Shown: one piece after another, positions 24,191 through 35,608 of the stretch
How positions within the stretch are numbered: the first letter of the stretch is position 1
Layout: every line of letters begins with the position of its first letter
NCBI RefSeq assembly: GCF_000204055.1
Contig: NW_006768792.1
Coordinates: 398,560-462,559 of the forward strand
Direction of reading: 5' to 3'
DNA: 64,000 bases
From: Melampsora larici-populina 98AG31
Taxonomy: Eukaryota > Basidiomycota > Pucciniomycetes > Pucciniales > Melampsoraceae
Position numbers and translations under genes: made by a program
The notes under the pieces: generated by a model
Seen by the model: only the letters and a program-made list of their open reading frames with translations
The model's database searches: none
Told to the model about the DNA's origin: nothing

Positions 24191-25075
24191 GGTATCATGA
24201 TCTGCTTAGCACTTCTTAGCTGCCTCTATTATACTAGGCAGGCCACACAGATGGGGCATTCTGCACTTAGACATCTATCTACATTACTAAAGCACCTTAT
24301 TCCTTTTCCTGTATCCTGTCAAGTCTCAAGTTGTATGATGTATCAAGTTGGTCACAGTAATTTAGATATTCAAACTTGATTAATACACATCGATATTTAC
24401 ACTCCAAAATTTTGGCCATACTGAGCTTCAAATTGTGATTTACCTCATGTACAGCACTTTGAAGAGAAAAAAGAGTTTGAGTTTTCAAAAAAAAACTCAG
24501 TTTCTTCAAAAAGTGACTGGGTTTTCTCCTAAAGCTACTGAGTTTGTTTTTCAAAATTTGCCAGTTTTTCAGAAATTTGCCGAGTTTTCAAAAAAAATAT
24601 GCAGATTTGTGTTTGATGTCTTGGTGAAAAGATTGAATAGCCTAATAGCACATCTTCAATCACCATATCAATTGATCACTTGATCAATATCAATACTTGC
24701 ATAGATCAATTTATCTTTGAACCTGATGTGACTCTTTCTCAAGTCTTTTTGATGATTTATAATATCATCTGTTCCTAGTGAATGACTGTCTTGTGTTCTT
24801 GAGAACATTTGCAAATATTCTTCATTTTAGTCTTGCTGTAAGAACTATAACTAGAAAATATGCTATAAAGATTGCTTTGCTTTGGAAAATTGAGCAGATA
24901 TCCAGTTGATTCATTGATGTTGTCTTTGTAGTCTGACTGAGTGAAGCTATTGAGTGGATCAGAAGACATGATTGATCATGAGGTGGTGAGGTGATAGTGG
25001 ACAATGGGCAGTTTTGATACAGACTGATTGGTCAATTTGGTGATTCAAGATTTGGTATTAGGTGAGTAAAATACT
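24191..25075. repeat. Probable LTR remnant and decayed repeat
   Basis: The sequence just after the polypurine tract may be a 3' LTR. The part 24420-24600 is a degenerate inverted match of 26650-26830: both contain the GAAGAGAAAAAA-type block beside runs of TTTTTGAAAA with CAG/CTG motifs. These two patches may be the ends of one larger decayed foldback element. No gene is seen. Confidence 0.4.
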
Positions 25076-25079
25076 AAAA

Positions 25080-25845
25080 CCAGCCCAGACCTTGCAACTC
25101 CTACCACCTGGAATTGATCTGTATTCATCTCTGTCCAACAAGATCCAAATTTCATCACATATGGCTTCAAATTCTGGGAGGTCACTCCAAATTTTATCAA
25201 TTTCAGATGGTGACGCCCATAGTTTTTTTTAAACTTGTGATCAGGTGTGTGTACATTAGGGGCCTCACAGGTTTTCTCTCCAGGGAAGTGGCATGTTATT
25301 CAGGCAAGTCTTGGGGTTTTAGTGAAGATTAGGCATGCCGCTCATGTGTTTCAATGCTGGGCCACCATCAGGAACCACAGACAGATAGTAGGATTGCAAG
25401 TCATGAGTGAGATCAATACAAGACCCAGGAACAGGTTCAGCTTTGAGAGAGTGAGGGCGAGAAAATTACTCAAATTATGATGAAAAGAGATGGAAGAGAA
25501 GCACCCACCAAGCCTCAATGATGAAAGATGTATGATGTCTTATGCTGTGGTAAATAGTTTGTAAGCTAATGATGCAAACATGCACATGTGGTGGACTCAT
25601 ACAATAAACTAGTCCTTTGATTGCGCTCAACATGACCCAACTTCAGGACTTTGGAAATTTATGGATGTTGTCAAATTCACAAAATGAAGAGCGGGCGGTC
25701 ACAACCTGAAATTGATAAAATTTGGAGTGACTGCTTGGAATTTCAAGCCATGTGACAATGCAATAGATGTTGGATCTTGTTGGATAGGAATAAATCCAGA
25801 TCCATTCCAAGTTGTCAGGGTTGCCAGCACCAGGCTGGATTCAGT
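25080..25845. mobile_element. Decayed foldback element with about 110-bp arms
   Basis: The arm 25108-25225 and the arm 25690-25815 are inverted copies. Shared blocks include TCCAACAAGATCCAA, TCACTCCAAATTTTATCAAT, and the terminal CCTGGAATTGATCTG against CTTGGAATGGATCTG. Inverted similarity continues outward to about 25080 and 25845 (CCAGCC motifs). No target duplication was found and the interior has no recognisable gene. The structure is that of an old MITE. Confidence 0.6.
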
Positions 25846-27468
25846 GATTTCCTCAGGCTACTCATTCTGTCTACTGAGATATAAACTGAGATATAAACAC
25901 AACAAGGGCAATCTGTTGGTCTTGCACAAGTAGGCCCATTATCAGTCATTCAGGGTGTTTTTGTTTTCAAAAATTTGTGAAGGGACCAGAAGCACAGAAA
26001 TTGGCAGGATGGGTAAATTTCCCTCATGTGTGGAAGTGCTTCATTGCAAAATTGTTGTTGAAAAAGTGCAAAATATTCTTTCAGCCCTATCAAGTACTGT
26101 TGGAACCAGCATATACAGACTACTACAATATAACCAAAACTCTGCATGATCATTCCTCCATTGTGTCCTGTTCTTTGTAAAGACAAGCCACCTGACACAC
26201 TACAATATCATTGGTTTTATATTCTCCTTCCCTTGATCCCAGCCCAATCCTTATGCTGTCCAGATCCTGTGACCTGGATAGAGCCCCATAAGTTTCTGGG
26301 AAAAGCAATAGGCCATGTTAGCACATTGAGGGCAAGATGAGTTTGGGACTAAAGCTCATCTAAAATCAAGGACCACACCCCATAGGCGCAAGGGTCTATT
26401 TCCCAGGACAAAAAGCACAGTAGTGAAGCATCAACCAAAATATGGAATGCATTTACCTTTCCTCCTCAACATGTTGTGGCAAGAAATCAAACCTCCTTGT
26501 GGTGGCAATGAGCCATGCAACCACATTAAGTGCAAGATGAGAGCATCAACCAGAGCATGGGACTAGTACACCTCATAAATTCAGACAAAAAGGTTTGTGT
26601 GGAAGACTAAAATCATTGGGCTTGGATCTGAAAGCACTGAGTCCCTTTGTAGTCAAGATTGAAGTTTTATGATTCTGCATGACTTTTTTTTGAAAACTAA
26701 GCAACTTTTTGAAATATTACTCAGCAGGTTGTCAAAAAAAACCCAGCAACTTTTTAAAAAAACTTGAGGGTTTTTTCTCTTCAAAGTCAACAATTATGCA
26801 AAGGGGTGTAAGTTGATTTTTACACTGCTTTGATTTTACACTCAAGATTCAGTCTAAATAATTGACTGTAAAAATCTCTTTACCCCTTTTGTATATACCA
26901 ATGAAAAAGACATGGTCTGGACCCATTAACACCTATTCATCCTCAGCAAGCAAGCTGTTTTTTAGGGGGGAGCCCTCCCGCGTCTATTCAGATTTCGTGA
27001 TTTCATCCTGGAAGGCATTGCCATCTCAATCCAAAAACACCATCTTCTGGTCACAAACAGCAACCTGAAAGGACGCTAGGAATAAGGCTCAGCATGATAA
27101 CACGCGAGGAGATGCGCGAAGGTCAAGGCCTTCTTACTGACAAAGTTGGGGAGCTTCGTCAATGTGGGGAGGCGAGCGCATGGAGTGCACGTATGGGACT
27201 TTCGACCGAAAAGTAGAATACATTGAGTGACTAGTTCGGGACGATGTGACTCATAGAACATAAAGTGCATGTTTAGATTATCTTGCAAGTCGGTGATGAC
27301 GACCGACTGGAGGAGTTTGATATTTCCAATGAAAGGGGACATGGAGATCAAGGAAGCATAGTGAGAACACATGGATGTAACAAGATTGATTGGCGCATTT
27401 AGCAAACCCATAATGGTCATGAACGATGTGGGAAGACCAGGAGTGAGATGGTCAAATGGATAGAGTCT
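25846..27468. other. Intergenic stretch with relic frames, no supported gene
   Basis: Mostly AT-rich repeat-like DNA to about 26850. Between about 26950 and 27420 the base composition becomes more balanced and a 114-codon minus-strand frame (27076-27420) is open. It has no recognised domain, no signal peptide and no convincing splice context, and may be 3' flank of the uS15 gene. Confidence 0.35.
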
Positions 27469-28126
27469 TTATGAGACAATGGTAGAGGCGGTTGCACTCT
27501 CGTATTTGAAGGAAGGCGAGAGTTGAGATTTTGTCTTGTAGTATCGGACAAGACGGTGGATTCGAGATTCGATGAGAATCAATCGGAACTAAGGGGTATA
27601 ACAAAGTCATGTAAGGATCATCATGTTCACACGCCAAGATTGCCGAGTGAGCCTACCTTGGAGTCCTTGTCCTTTCGGTTTCGTTCGAGATGCTTTCGGA
27701 CGGAGACAGCTTTCTTGATCAAGTGGTAAAGATCTTCTGGGAGCTCAGGGGCAAGACCTAAGAGAGCAACAATTGTCAGTGAAGAGTAAGAGCCTGAGTA
27801 GATGAAAGAGCTACTGACCGCTACCCTTGAGAATACGGAGGATTTTGGCACCGGTAACACTCTTGACTTGAGCAATACCATGGCTGTCTCGGAGAACAAC
27901 ACCGATTTGGGAAGGGGTCATACCCTTACGGGCAAGCTTGAAGATCTGTTCAGAGACTTCCTCTGGGGTGACCTTCAACCATCTTGGAGGAGTTCGCTTG
28001 TAGGGAAGTGCCGAACCGGCGATACCCTTGTGGGGATTGTGCATACGACCCTACGTTTGAAAACCAAAGAACCATTCAGCCAGATCCAACTGAATATGAT
28101 GAGTAAGTTTGACATTGATGTACCAT
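27469..28126 (-). CDS. RPS13: 40S ribosomal protein uS15 (RPS13)
   Basis: A component of the small ribosomal subunit. The model has four exons: 28126-28124 (the ATG alone), 28050-27825, 27757-27657 and 27588-27469, totalling 149 residues against 151 in most eukaryotes. Hallmarks are [79 protein letters not shown] and [14 protein letters not shown]. The first exon codes only the initiator Met; the next exon starts with GGTCGTATG after a CGTAG acceptor. An ATG further in (MHNPHKG) would drop only three residues, but the family always has MGRM. Divergently arranged with eS6, about 700 bp apart. Confidence 0.93.
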
Positions 28127-28826
28127 GATGAATAGCTTGAGGTATTTCTTCCTTGTTGAAGAACGGCCGGTTCAAATCTGTAGACGATGATGAAGTGTTC
28201 AAGTTAATGAGACGCATTCATTGAGTACGCATGAATCAAGCAAGCTACATACAGAAGACGACCCTAAGAAGTGACCATTAGATGTTCGGATAGCAGTAGG
28301 TTAAGGCCAAAGTCGAGACCCGGGGCGTAAGGGGCAAAATAAATGAGCATCGGTCAGGTCAAGTCCAGCATCGCCAGAAGAGCCTCAAGCTATTATAGGT
28401 CATGAATCAATGTTCGAGGTGGAATAGTCCTCACCAAAGTCTTGGCTTGAGGAGCGCGCTCGTTCGAGTGGTGGATGACGAAATTTGATACCGTGCCTTC
28501 GTGTGGTGAACAGTCGGGGTATTGGATGAGGTGAAAGAAACAGTGAGATTAACAACTACTGAAACCTAACTCAACATTCAGTTCCAACCCTACGATACAC
28601 AACCGGTCCATCTCCCCCTCCTGACGCGCAGCCTACCCGCCCGGCCATTCTCAAGACAACCTCAAGCGTAAGTTGGGACGAAGGAAGTCTTCGATCATTA
28701 ACCTATTCGAATCATGTTAGTTCGGTTCAATCATCACTCACCAATCGTCTTTTCTCCCCTCTCACCCGGATCCTGATTTCATTGTTCTTTAGCTCCTCAC
28801 TTTGACGGTGGTCGCCTCTACAGGAC
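28127..28826. promoter_or_regulatory. Bidirectional promoter region between uS15 and eS6
   Basis: The two ribosomal protein genes are head to head. Pyrimidine-rich stretches (for example CATCTCCCCCTCCTGACGCG near 28610-28627 and TTTTCTCCCCTCTCACCC near 28750) are as expected of ribosomal protein promoters. On the eS6 side a likely 5' UTR intron runs 28668-28823 (CAAGC-GTAAGT donor, CTCTACAG acceptor four bases before the ATG). Shared control of the pair is plausible but inferred from layout only. Confidence 0.55.
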
Positions 28827-29782
28827 ATGAAGTTGAACATTGCTAACCCGGCCACTGGCCAACAAAAAAGTCTCGACTTTGATGACGAGCGAAAGACCCG
28901 TATCTTCTACGACAAGCGTACGCCATGGGAACCTCACTTGATCTCTTTTTGTACATGATTGAATGAATGGACTCAAATGAAATGCTTCATTTGTTGAAAC
29001 TTTGCAGGAATGGGTCAAGAAGTTGAGGCTGACTCACTTGGGGATGAATTCAAGGGCTACATCCTCAGAATTAGCGGCGGTAACGACAAGCAAGGTGTAG
29101 GTCATCGATTACTTGGCATTGTTCATCTTCTGTCGTATCAACTTTGTCTTACATTTTCCTGCATCAATCCCACAGTTCCCCATGAAGCAAGGTGTTCTTA
29201 CTCCCAAGCGTGTTCGACTTTTGCTCTCCGATGGTCACACTTGCTTCCGCGCCCGTCGTGTTGGTGAACGTATCCGAAAGTCCGTTCGTGGATGCATCGT
29301 TGCTGCCGATATCGCCGCCCTCTCCTTGATCGTCGTCAAGCAGGGTGAGAACGACATTCCTGGACTCACCGACACTGTCCTTCCTCGTCGTCTCGGTCCT
29401 AAACGGGCTACCAAGATCCGTCGATTCTTCAACTTGACCAAGGAAGATGACGTTCGAAAATTCGTTGTCCGTCGAGAGGTCGTCAGCAGCAAGAAGCCTG
29501 ATGCCAAGCCTTACACCAAGGCCCCCAAGATTCAACGTCTTGTTACACCTGTTAGTCTCACGTTTACACTCTGAACGATTTGTTACCCTGCTAATTCAAG
29601 CATCAATTCCTCCTCAGGTCCGTCTTCAACGTCGCCGACATCTCCGCTCTCTTAACCGTCGTCGAAATGAAGCCCAAAAGGTTCAGATCGCCGAATACAA
29701 GACCATCGTTGCCAAGCGTATGGCTGAACGCAAGGCCAAGGTGGCAGCGGTCAAGTCCCGGAAACGTGCTTTGTCTGTTTAA
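28827..29782 (+). CDS. RPS6: 40S ribosomal protein eS6 (RPS6)
   Basis: A small-subunit protein and classic TOR-pathway phosphorylation target. The exons 28827-28917, 29008-29096, 29176-29550 and 29618-29782 join in frame to 239 residues. Motifs include [84 protein letters not shown] and [17 protein letters not shown]. The C-terminal tail ends KSRKRALSV. Only one serine follows the basic RKR, where yeast has two and animals have several, so the phospho-tail is short. Codon use is more GC-rich at third positions than in neighbouring genes, as expected for high expression. Confidence 0.95.
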
Positions 29783-32205
29783 ACTTGGGGTTTCGTACAA
29801 TGCAATTCACACATTTGAAGATTGCAAAGTTCCTCGAAGATGACTTGCGAGCTATCAAGAATCTTACCATCATACCACCATTTGTTTGCCTGTAATCAAT
29901 CATCTATGCCCTCCTACTGCCCTTACATATGATCAAAATGCAACGTTGTCTTACTTCCTTGTCATGTGTTTACATTGACACTATTGGGCGACCATCAAAC
30001 TATTTTCTCATCGTGCTTCTTCAATATAGGAGAAGATTAGACTGCGCTCCCTTGCATCCAAGCGACCTTTCACCTGTTGCCTCTGGGTATGACCCAATTG
30101 CCCAAAGCGTGTTGCAGTCACCCTACAACGGTAAAAGCTGCATTCAAGGCCACACCTGAGTTCATGTGCCCTTCCCTTAAAAGTTGACCTGACAAACCTC
30201 GCGGATATAGTCTGTACACCTAGTCCCAGCCCGTGAGGTCATTTGGCTATTACCATCCATATGGTAAGATTCACTACATATCATCAATTGTGAATTCAAA
30301 CATTGCATATATGCGCTGCAGATTTGACATCCAACGTAGTCCATTTGACAGTGGACACCACTGTTTTCTCCTATGTACCATCTTGTCCCAAGGAGATAAA
30401 TAGCGATGCATGGAGCACTGGTATAATCTCTTATAAGTCTATTGATTGAGTTTGACTCAGCTTGGCTCATTAGAGTCAAGATAAAGTGGGATGAATACCA
30501 ATAGGGAAACACTTGATTGGTTCAGAGTTGACTGGGTTTGATTCACTTAAGACAATCAATTTCAAAGGTTCATTATAGGAGTATGCCTCTGGAAGGAAAG
30601 ACTCCAACATGGCTTAAAAGTTTTTGAAAAGTCAGTCAAGCTACTATATAGCACAATGTTCTCCTTAAAAAACCCTTGCCAGTTAGTTGAAGCTGTGCAT
30701 ACCTTGGAAATGAGGGTCAAAGTGGTCTGACTGTTGCCCAAAATATTCAACATTGTGGCTTGCCAAAGAGTATCAGTAGCACCTTGTCCAAGAGGGCAAA
30801 GAAATCTGAAAATAGTCATTATCAGATACCATGAGTGTTCTTAATCAATCTTTTTCAAAAATCTTATTTATCTAAATCAAAACCTAGAGAGACCTTGTGC
30901 CAGCCTGGCTAAGAATCTTGGAGACAATAATCCAACCCACTACTTGTTTCACTTTTTGTGCCACATTGTCATATCTATGACTGTGTGCTACTCACAGATT
31001 AACTCACAAGTGATTTGAAGTGGTTGAGGAGAACCCAGGATCTGTAAGGAGAGTGGTATGTCCTAATACAGGCCACCTATATATATGATTAGAACACTGA
31101 GGAATGCCAAGAAGCAGCAAGAAGCACACTCATGGCAATAGGAAAGATACAATTTTGAAGGGCTGGGAGGCCAAAGTACCCAAACATTTTGGCACTTTGG
31201 GCGCAACTTGAACCCCATAATGGATTACAAGGAGCACCATCACCCCATAATCACCCATATGCAAAGGGAGAGAGGGAGGTTCACTTGGAATGAGAATTAT
31301 AGTACCATGGTCAAATATGAGCAATTTGGAACCAGCAGATATCCATCATTTGGCATGAATCACAATGTGACAATGGAATTTCCAATTCCTAATTCTAAGT
31401 CAAACAATAAACAAACATATATCCCAGACGTCGAGGATGTTGAAGGTGCGTCAGTGGAGATTCAATTTGCAGAGAAGTACAAAATTGCTTAAATGCTGAT
31501 CTGTGTGCTTTTCCAAATTACAGGTGAGGCTGAGCGGAATCCCCAGTTGAGCCCGTTCCAATCCATAGAGGTCAGCTCAATCCTTTATACTCAGATCTAT
31601 GTATGTACATCTTGGTCAGACTGGTACTTTCTTTAGTATGGATCTCTTCACTGCACCTTGCAAATAACTCATCCAACGTGGCACCTCTACGTACGTGCCA
31701 TCTTTTGGCAATCACTGATTGTCAAACTTCACTGGTGCATTTTGGGTAACTCTGCTCTCTTGGACCCGAGACTCAAGAAATTCGGGTTTGAGGGCTAGGG
31801 AAGTGGCTATCTTGGCTCCATGTTAGATATATCGAATTAAGGAACTCATCAATACCACATTCGACATCAGATCAGTAAAGAACCATAATAACAGGCATAG
31901 TTAACAGGCATAAACATATAGACTGGATGTTTCCATGAACTAGCAAGACGAGAATCTAAACCCAGCGCTGTGCGATAAAATTGGAGGAAACACTACAGCA
32001 ATTGAAAGTAGAAAGAAAAACGGAAACAAAAATTATGGATTGTCCGAAATGAAAAACTGACGGGTAAACATGATTTTGATCATCAGATGTCCTGATTCTA
32101 TATAGTTTCAATGATGTATAAGGGTTTTGGAGAATCAAAGCTCTAAAGGATTGGCCAAGTGGTTTCCAGCACCGACTTTTCTAAACGGGGAGATTGATCG
32201 TTGGT
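29783..32205. other. Intergenic stretch, no supported gene
   Basis: After the eS6 3' UTR there are scattered short frames but no family match. A 94-codon plus-strand frame at 31208-31492 and an 85-codon minus frame at 30562-30819 have unremarkable composition and poor splice context, so I leave them uncalled. No inverted repeats with target duplications were noticed. Confidence 0.4.
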
Positions 32206-33663
32206 TCAGGCATTTGCGATCATCAAAGCTTCATGACACCTATTCTCTGGACGGGATGTCTTGGTCTGACACGCCTTTTTTTGCCTTAACCGCACAATGT
32301 GATCAAATGCCGCCAGCCGCTCAATCAAAGGCACCCCAGTAAACTCGACATCCCTAGTAGTAATTTTGGTAGTATATTTCCCACCTTGGGGGGTCTTCAC
32401 CACAAGCTGGATAGTTTGGATTGGGGAATATGCATCAGTTTCCTGTCATAAAGATGTATATAAAGGCTGAAAAAATATCGAACCTGAAATGTAAAGTAGT
32501 ACCTGACTGTCGCAAGCTTTGTATTACAAGAGTCTCCGATAGAGTAATGGTGATTACTTTTGGGTCTGGGGATATTCATGGTGACTGTGGTGGAAAGTCC
32601 TACAGGCTGAAGTTCATGCTGCTGAAGTATCGGAAAATGGGCCACAGCTGTCTGAATTCTGTCGATCGTGGTTGACTGCTTGTAGTGGCTTGATTTCGAG
32701 GGACTGATCAAACCAGTCGATGGACGATCGGAAGGCCTAAGGCTACTTTGGATCGGAGTGGGCCCAGCATCAAGAGAAGATCTGCTTCGTCGCGTCGGCA
32801 AGTCCCACATAGAAGCAGATGGACGCAGGCGAGGACGCTGTGGTGACTCGGACTCTGTTCTGATCGTGATTATCCGCTCGAGGGTCACGGTGCCTTTGAT
32901 CGCCTTTATGGCAAAAGAATGGTGTTTCGAAATAGGTGAGACAACAATCGGAATGGTAATCGTATCTCCACAAGAGACGTGTGCCGGAGTTGAGATTGAA
33001 TAGACCATTGGGAGGTCTTTGACTACTTCGTCGAGACAGATGAGGGTCTTTGGCACTTGAGGGCAGCGGAAGTTACGGATATTCAAAGGATAACTTTTCG
33101 TAATGGGAGGATGTGGGTGAGGACGTTGAATGACTAAAAAAGTTGAGTGAGAACGTTGAGCATGCAGGTGACTATGAAACAGCTGAAAAGAGCAAAGTTG
33201 GAAACTGACCCGCTTCAACCTGCCACCACGTCCTCCAATCTTTGAAAGTCATCGCGCCTGCGATTGATGGGGAAGCAGGGATGACCAGCTTCCACTTCGC
33301 CTCGAAATCTCCAACTTTGATGTAATCAGAGCTACCGCAACCCATGCTGTCCGCTTGGCTGGCTCTCCATACCACCTCCGAAGTTTCCCAGAGTACTGGC
33401 GTGGTCTTTGAACGGGATCGATCTGTCGGATGGATGCTGCTGGTTTCCTGGCGCTGAGGTGAGATGTGATTGAGAAGTCCCGCTTCTTCATAGCATCGTA
33501 AGCGAATACTGATTTGCAACGCTTTCACTACTTCCTTCTCCTGCGGGTGTTCGTGCGCTCGTATCTGGCCTTCTACAAAGACCGGTGAGATCCCAAGGTA
33601 TCCAGCATGAGGAAAGAATGTAGCACACTTCCCGCGTCGCGGTATCAAGCTGATCTCTACCAT
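32206..33663 (-). CDS. Arrestin-like protein
   Basis: Three exons, 33663-33210, 33133-32484 and 32406-32206, encode 434 residues in consistent phase. The N-terminus, MVEISLIPRRGKCATFFPHA followed by GYLGISPVFVEGQI, is nearly repeated in the gene starting at 63887. The body contains beta-rich segments typical of the arrestin fold: LQISIRLRCYEEAG, the C-lobe-like VYSISTPAHVSCGDTITIPI, then VSPISKHHSFAIKAIKGTVT, and LATVRYYFTFQ. A Ser/Arg/Pro-rich disordered loop follows at residues about 250-310. Fungal arrestin-related proteins recruit Rsp5-type ubiquitin ligases to membrane transporters. No PPxY motif was noticed here, so an adaptor role is not shown. The family call rests on fold-like pattern, not on a single signature. 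Confidence 0.65.
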
Positions 33664-34528
33664 GGTTAACTTGCGATTGAAAGATATCAAAGAGGTTCAG
33701 TGAAGATTGAGTGAAAAATATAGATAAAACCGGCAGACGAGGCCACGAGAAAGCGAGACAAGACCAGCTTTGGCTCTTCGAAAAACTTGTATAGACACAG
33801 CGAGTATTAGGGCGATGATCACAGTCCAATGCACTGAGACTTGCTGGGTTTTATGAAGGTAGTTGACACCAAGTTGTTTTAGTAGGGTGTGTCAGTTTTG
33901 GGGTGGCCGGTGTTGACTAAATATAATACTTTAGGGTTTGAATAGCGGAGCAGCTGGGATCATCCAGCAGATCTCTGGATTGTTTGTTGAACTAACTGGA
34001 TCGTATACCTTCATAGTGCGAGTTGGATGAAATTTAAGCTAACAACAAGTGGCTAGCAAGGAGGGATCCGATAGTTCAAGAACTGGGAAGGGCCGACACA
34101 CTTATCAACCACCTCGTCAACCAGACTTTTGGAAGCGCCATGCACCTACAATTTGACTTGCTCGAAGTTCGAACTAAATAGAGTGACTGCCCTCGCCATC
34201 GCCCCTCGAGGCAGCTCGAGATCAGTTCGACACCAAAACAGAAATCGACCGCGCAGCGGCGTTCGCTAAAGGAATCCGAGTTTCCTAAAGTTGATCTGGA
34301 GAGGCCATCCTTTATGGATCGGACGTCATTTCAAATCGACCAAGAAGGAGAAACATCCCTATGGAGTTTTGCCAAGGATAATTACTCAATTTCAAAGAAA
34401 AGTTTGTAAGAGTGGCCTCAAGGAGCCATTGCCCAACACTCAACTTCGATGACCGATCCGAGAGACGTTTTGGTTCCTCGCAAACGAACTTATGGCCCTG
34501 GCTGTGGATGTGGCTCAATTCATTGAGA
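33664..34528. other. Arrestin-like gene promoter side and flanking DNA
   Basis: Promoter-side sequence for the minus-strand gene, followed by DNA in which broken frames (about 34150-34500) suggest an old gene relic. None can be assigned to a family. Confidence 0.4.
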
Positions 34529-34534
34529 ATCGAC

Positions 34535-34873
34535 GAGATGGAATAGTGCTCATTAGTGAAGATCAAGAATGTTTTGCAAGCGCCCTGGAGGGGCCGTGGC
34601 AATGGCCAGGGCTTAGGCCACACCGTGGCCCTCACCCCGAGCCCTTCATGGCCTTCACAGAGCATCAAATCCAGTTGAAGCCCCCCTAAAGATCACCTTA
34701 AGCAGGGAGTAGGGGCTCAAAATGGGGATTTGAGGTTGTTAAAAGGGAAGGCCACATTGGGCCACACCACACCAGGCCATGGCCCTGGCCACGGCCACGG
34801 CCACGAAAAAGGCGCCGGGTGTGAGCGTGAGATGGAATAGTGCTCATTAGTGAAGATCAAGAATGTTTTGCAA
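34535..34873. repeat. Exact 45-bp direct repeats flanking a GC-rich insert
   Basis: Identical 45-bp copies lie at 34535-34579 and 34829-34873, starting GAGATGGAATAGTGC and ending AATGTTTTGCAA. The 249 bp between them are GC-rich and contain GGCCACACC, CCATGGCCCTGGCCACGG and reiterated GGCCAC/GTGGCC motifs, unlike the AT-rich flanks. The layout is that of an inserted or duplicated block. The long duplication is too long for ordinary DNA transposon target sites and too short for LTRs, so the mechanism is unclear. Confidence 0.75.
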
Positions 34874-35608
34874 TTGTTACCACCTCCCTTGATTGAAGAT
34901 CCGTCGATCTCAATGCTGACCAACTTATGAAGGTATTCATCAGAACCAGATGTACTAAAGAAGATTTCAAGTATTCAGAGCGCGGCGAACGCGCCCAGAG
35001 GTACTTCGTCAAGTTAACTCCGATCCCAATCACATCGCTGAACCGTACCAGTCCTCTCCAAGAATCCTCTGCGAACCTCGCCACGGTATACAGCGTGCAT
35101 TCCTCTCCATTTGTAGTACATAGCGCGGTAGTCAAATGTTATTCAGACTATCTGCTCGTCCATAGCTGAGGTATGGCATCATTCATTGTTCTGTTATACA
35201 ACAGTTGACTTGAGTCCGGTCTGCCTGATGCTCACTCATCTCACTCTGCCGTCTACTGACGTAATAAGTTTTTACTGATACCCCAACCTGAGCCTAACAT
35301 TGGCCTTTTTGAAAGAAATCGAACGCTTCATATATAGTGATCACATTGCAACGAATCACACTCTTTGATTCAGGTACCCATCACTTTCTCCCACCACTTC
35401 AGTATCTCAGTATCTCAGTATTTCAGTATATCAGTATACCAGCATATTCGACCTGTTTCAATCCTCACAAAAATTTATAATATATTCTTGAATTAGTAAG
35501 AAGTAAAATTTTGTTTGCGTTAGCAGTTCAACAAGCACAATCAATCCAATTCGTCATCAAATCGAAAACGTAAAAGATTTAATATCATTTTTTCGTCTGG
35601 CCACAAAA
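34874..35608. other. Relic frame and promoter region upstream of the repeat-rich secreted protein
   Basis: An 80-codon plus-strand frame at 34927-35169 seems a remnant rather than a gene: no domain, no clear splice sites. A CAGTATCT/CAGTATTT tandem run occupies about 35400-35441. The segment next to 35608 is the promoter and 5' UTR side of the secreted-protein gene. Confidence 0.4.

Noticed and set aside
27076..27420. 114-codon minus-strand frame downstream of uS15
   Set aside because: No recognised domain, no clear upstream exon and probable overlap with the uS15 3' flank.
29164..29535. Long antisense frames over eS6
   Set aside because: They are reverse-strand shadows of a GC-biased, highly expressed coding exon; no family match.
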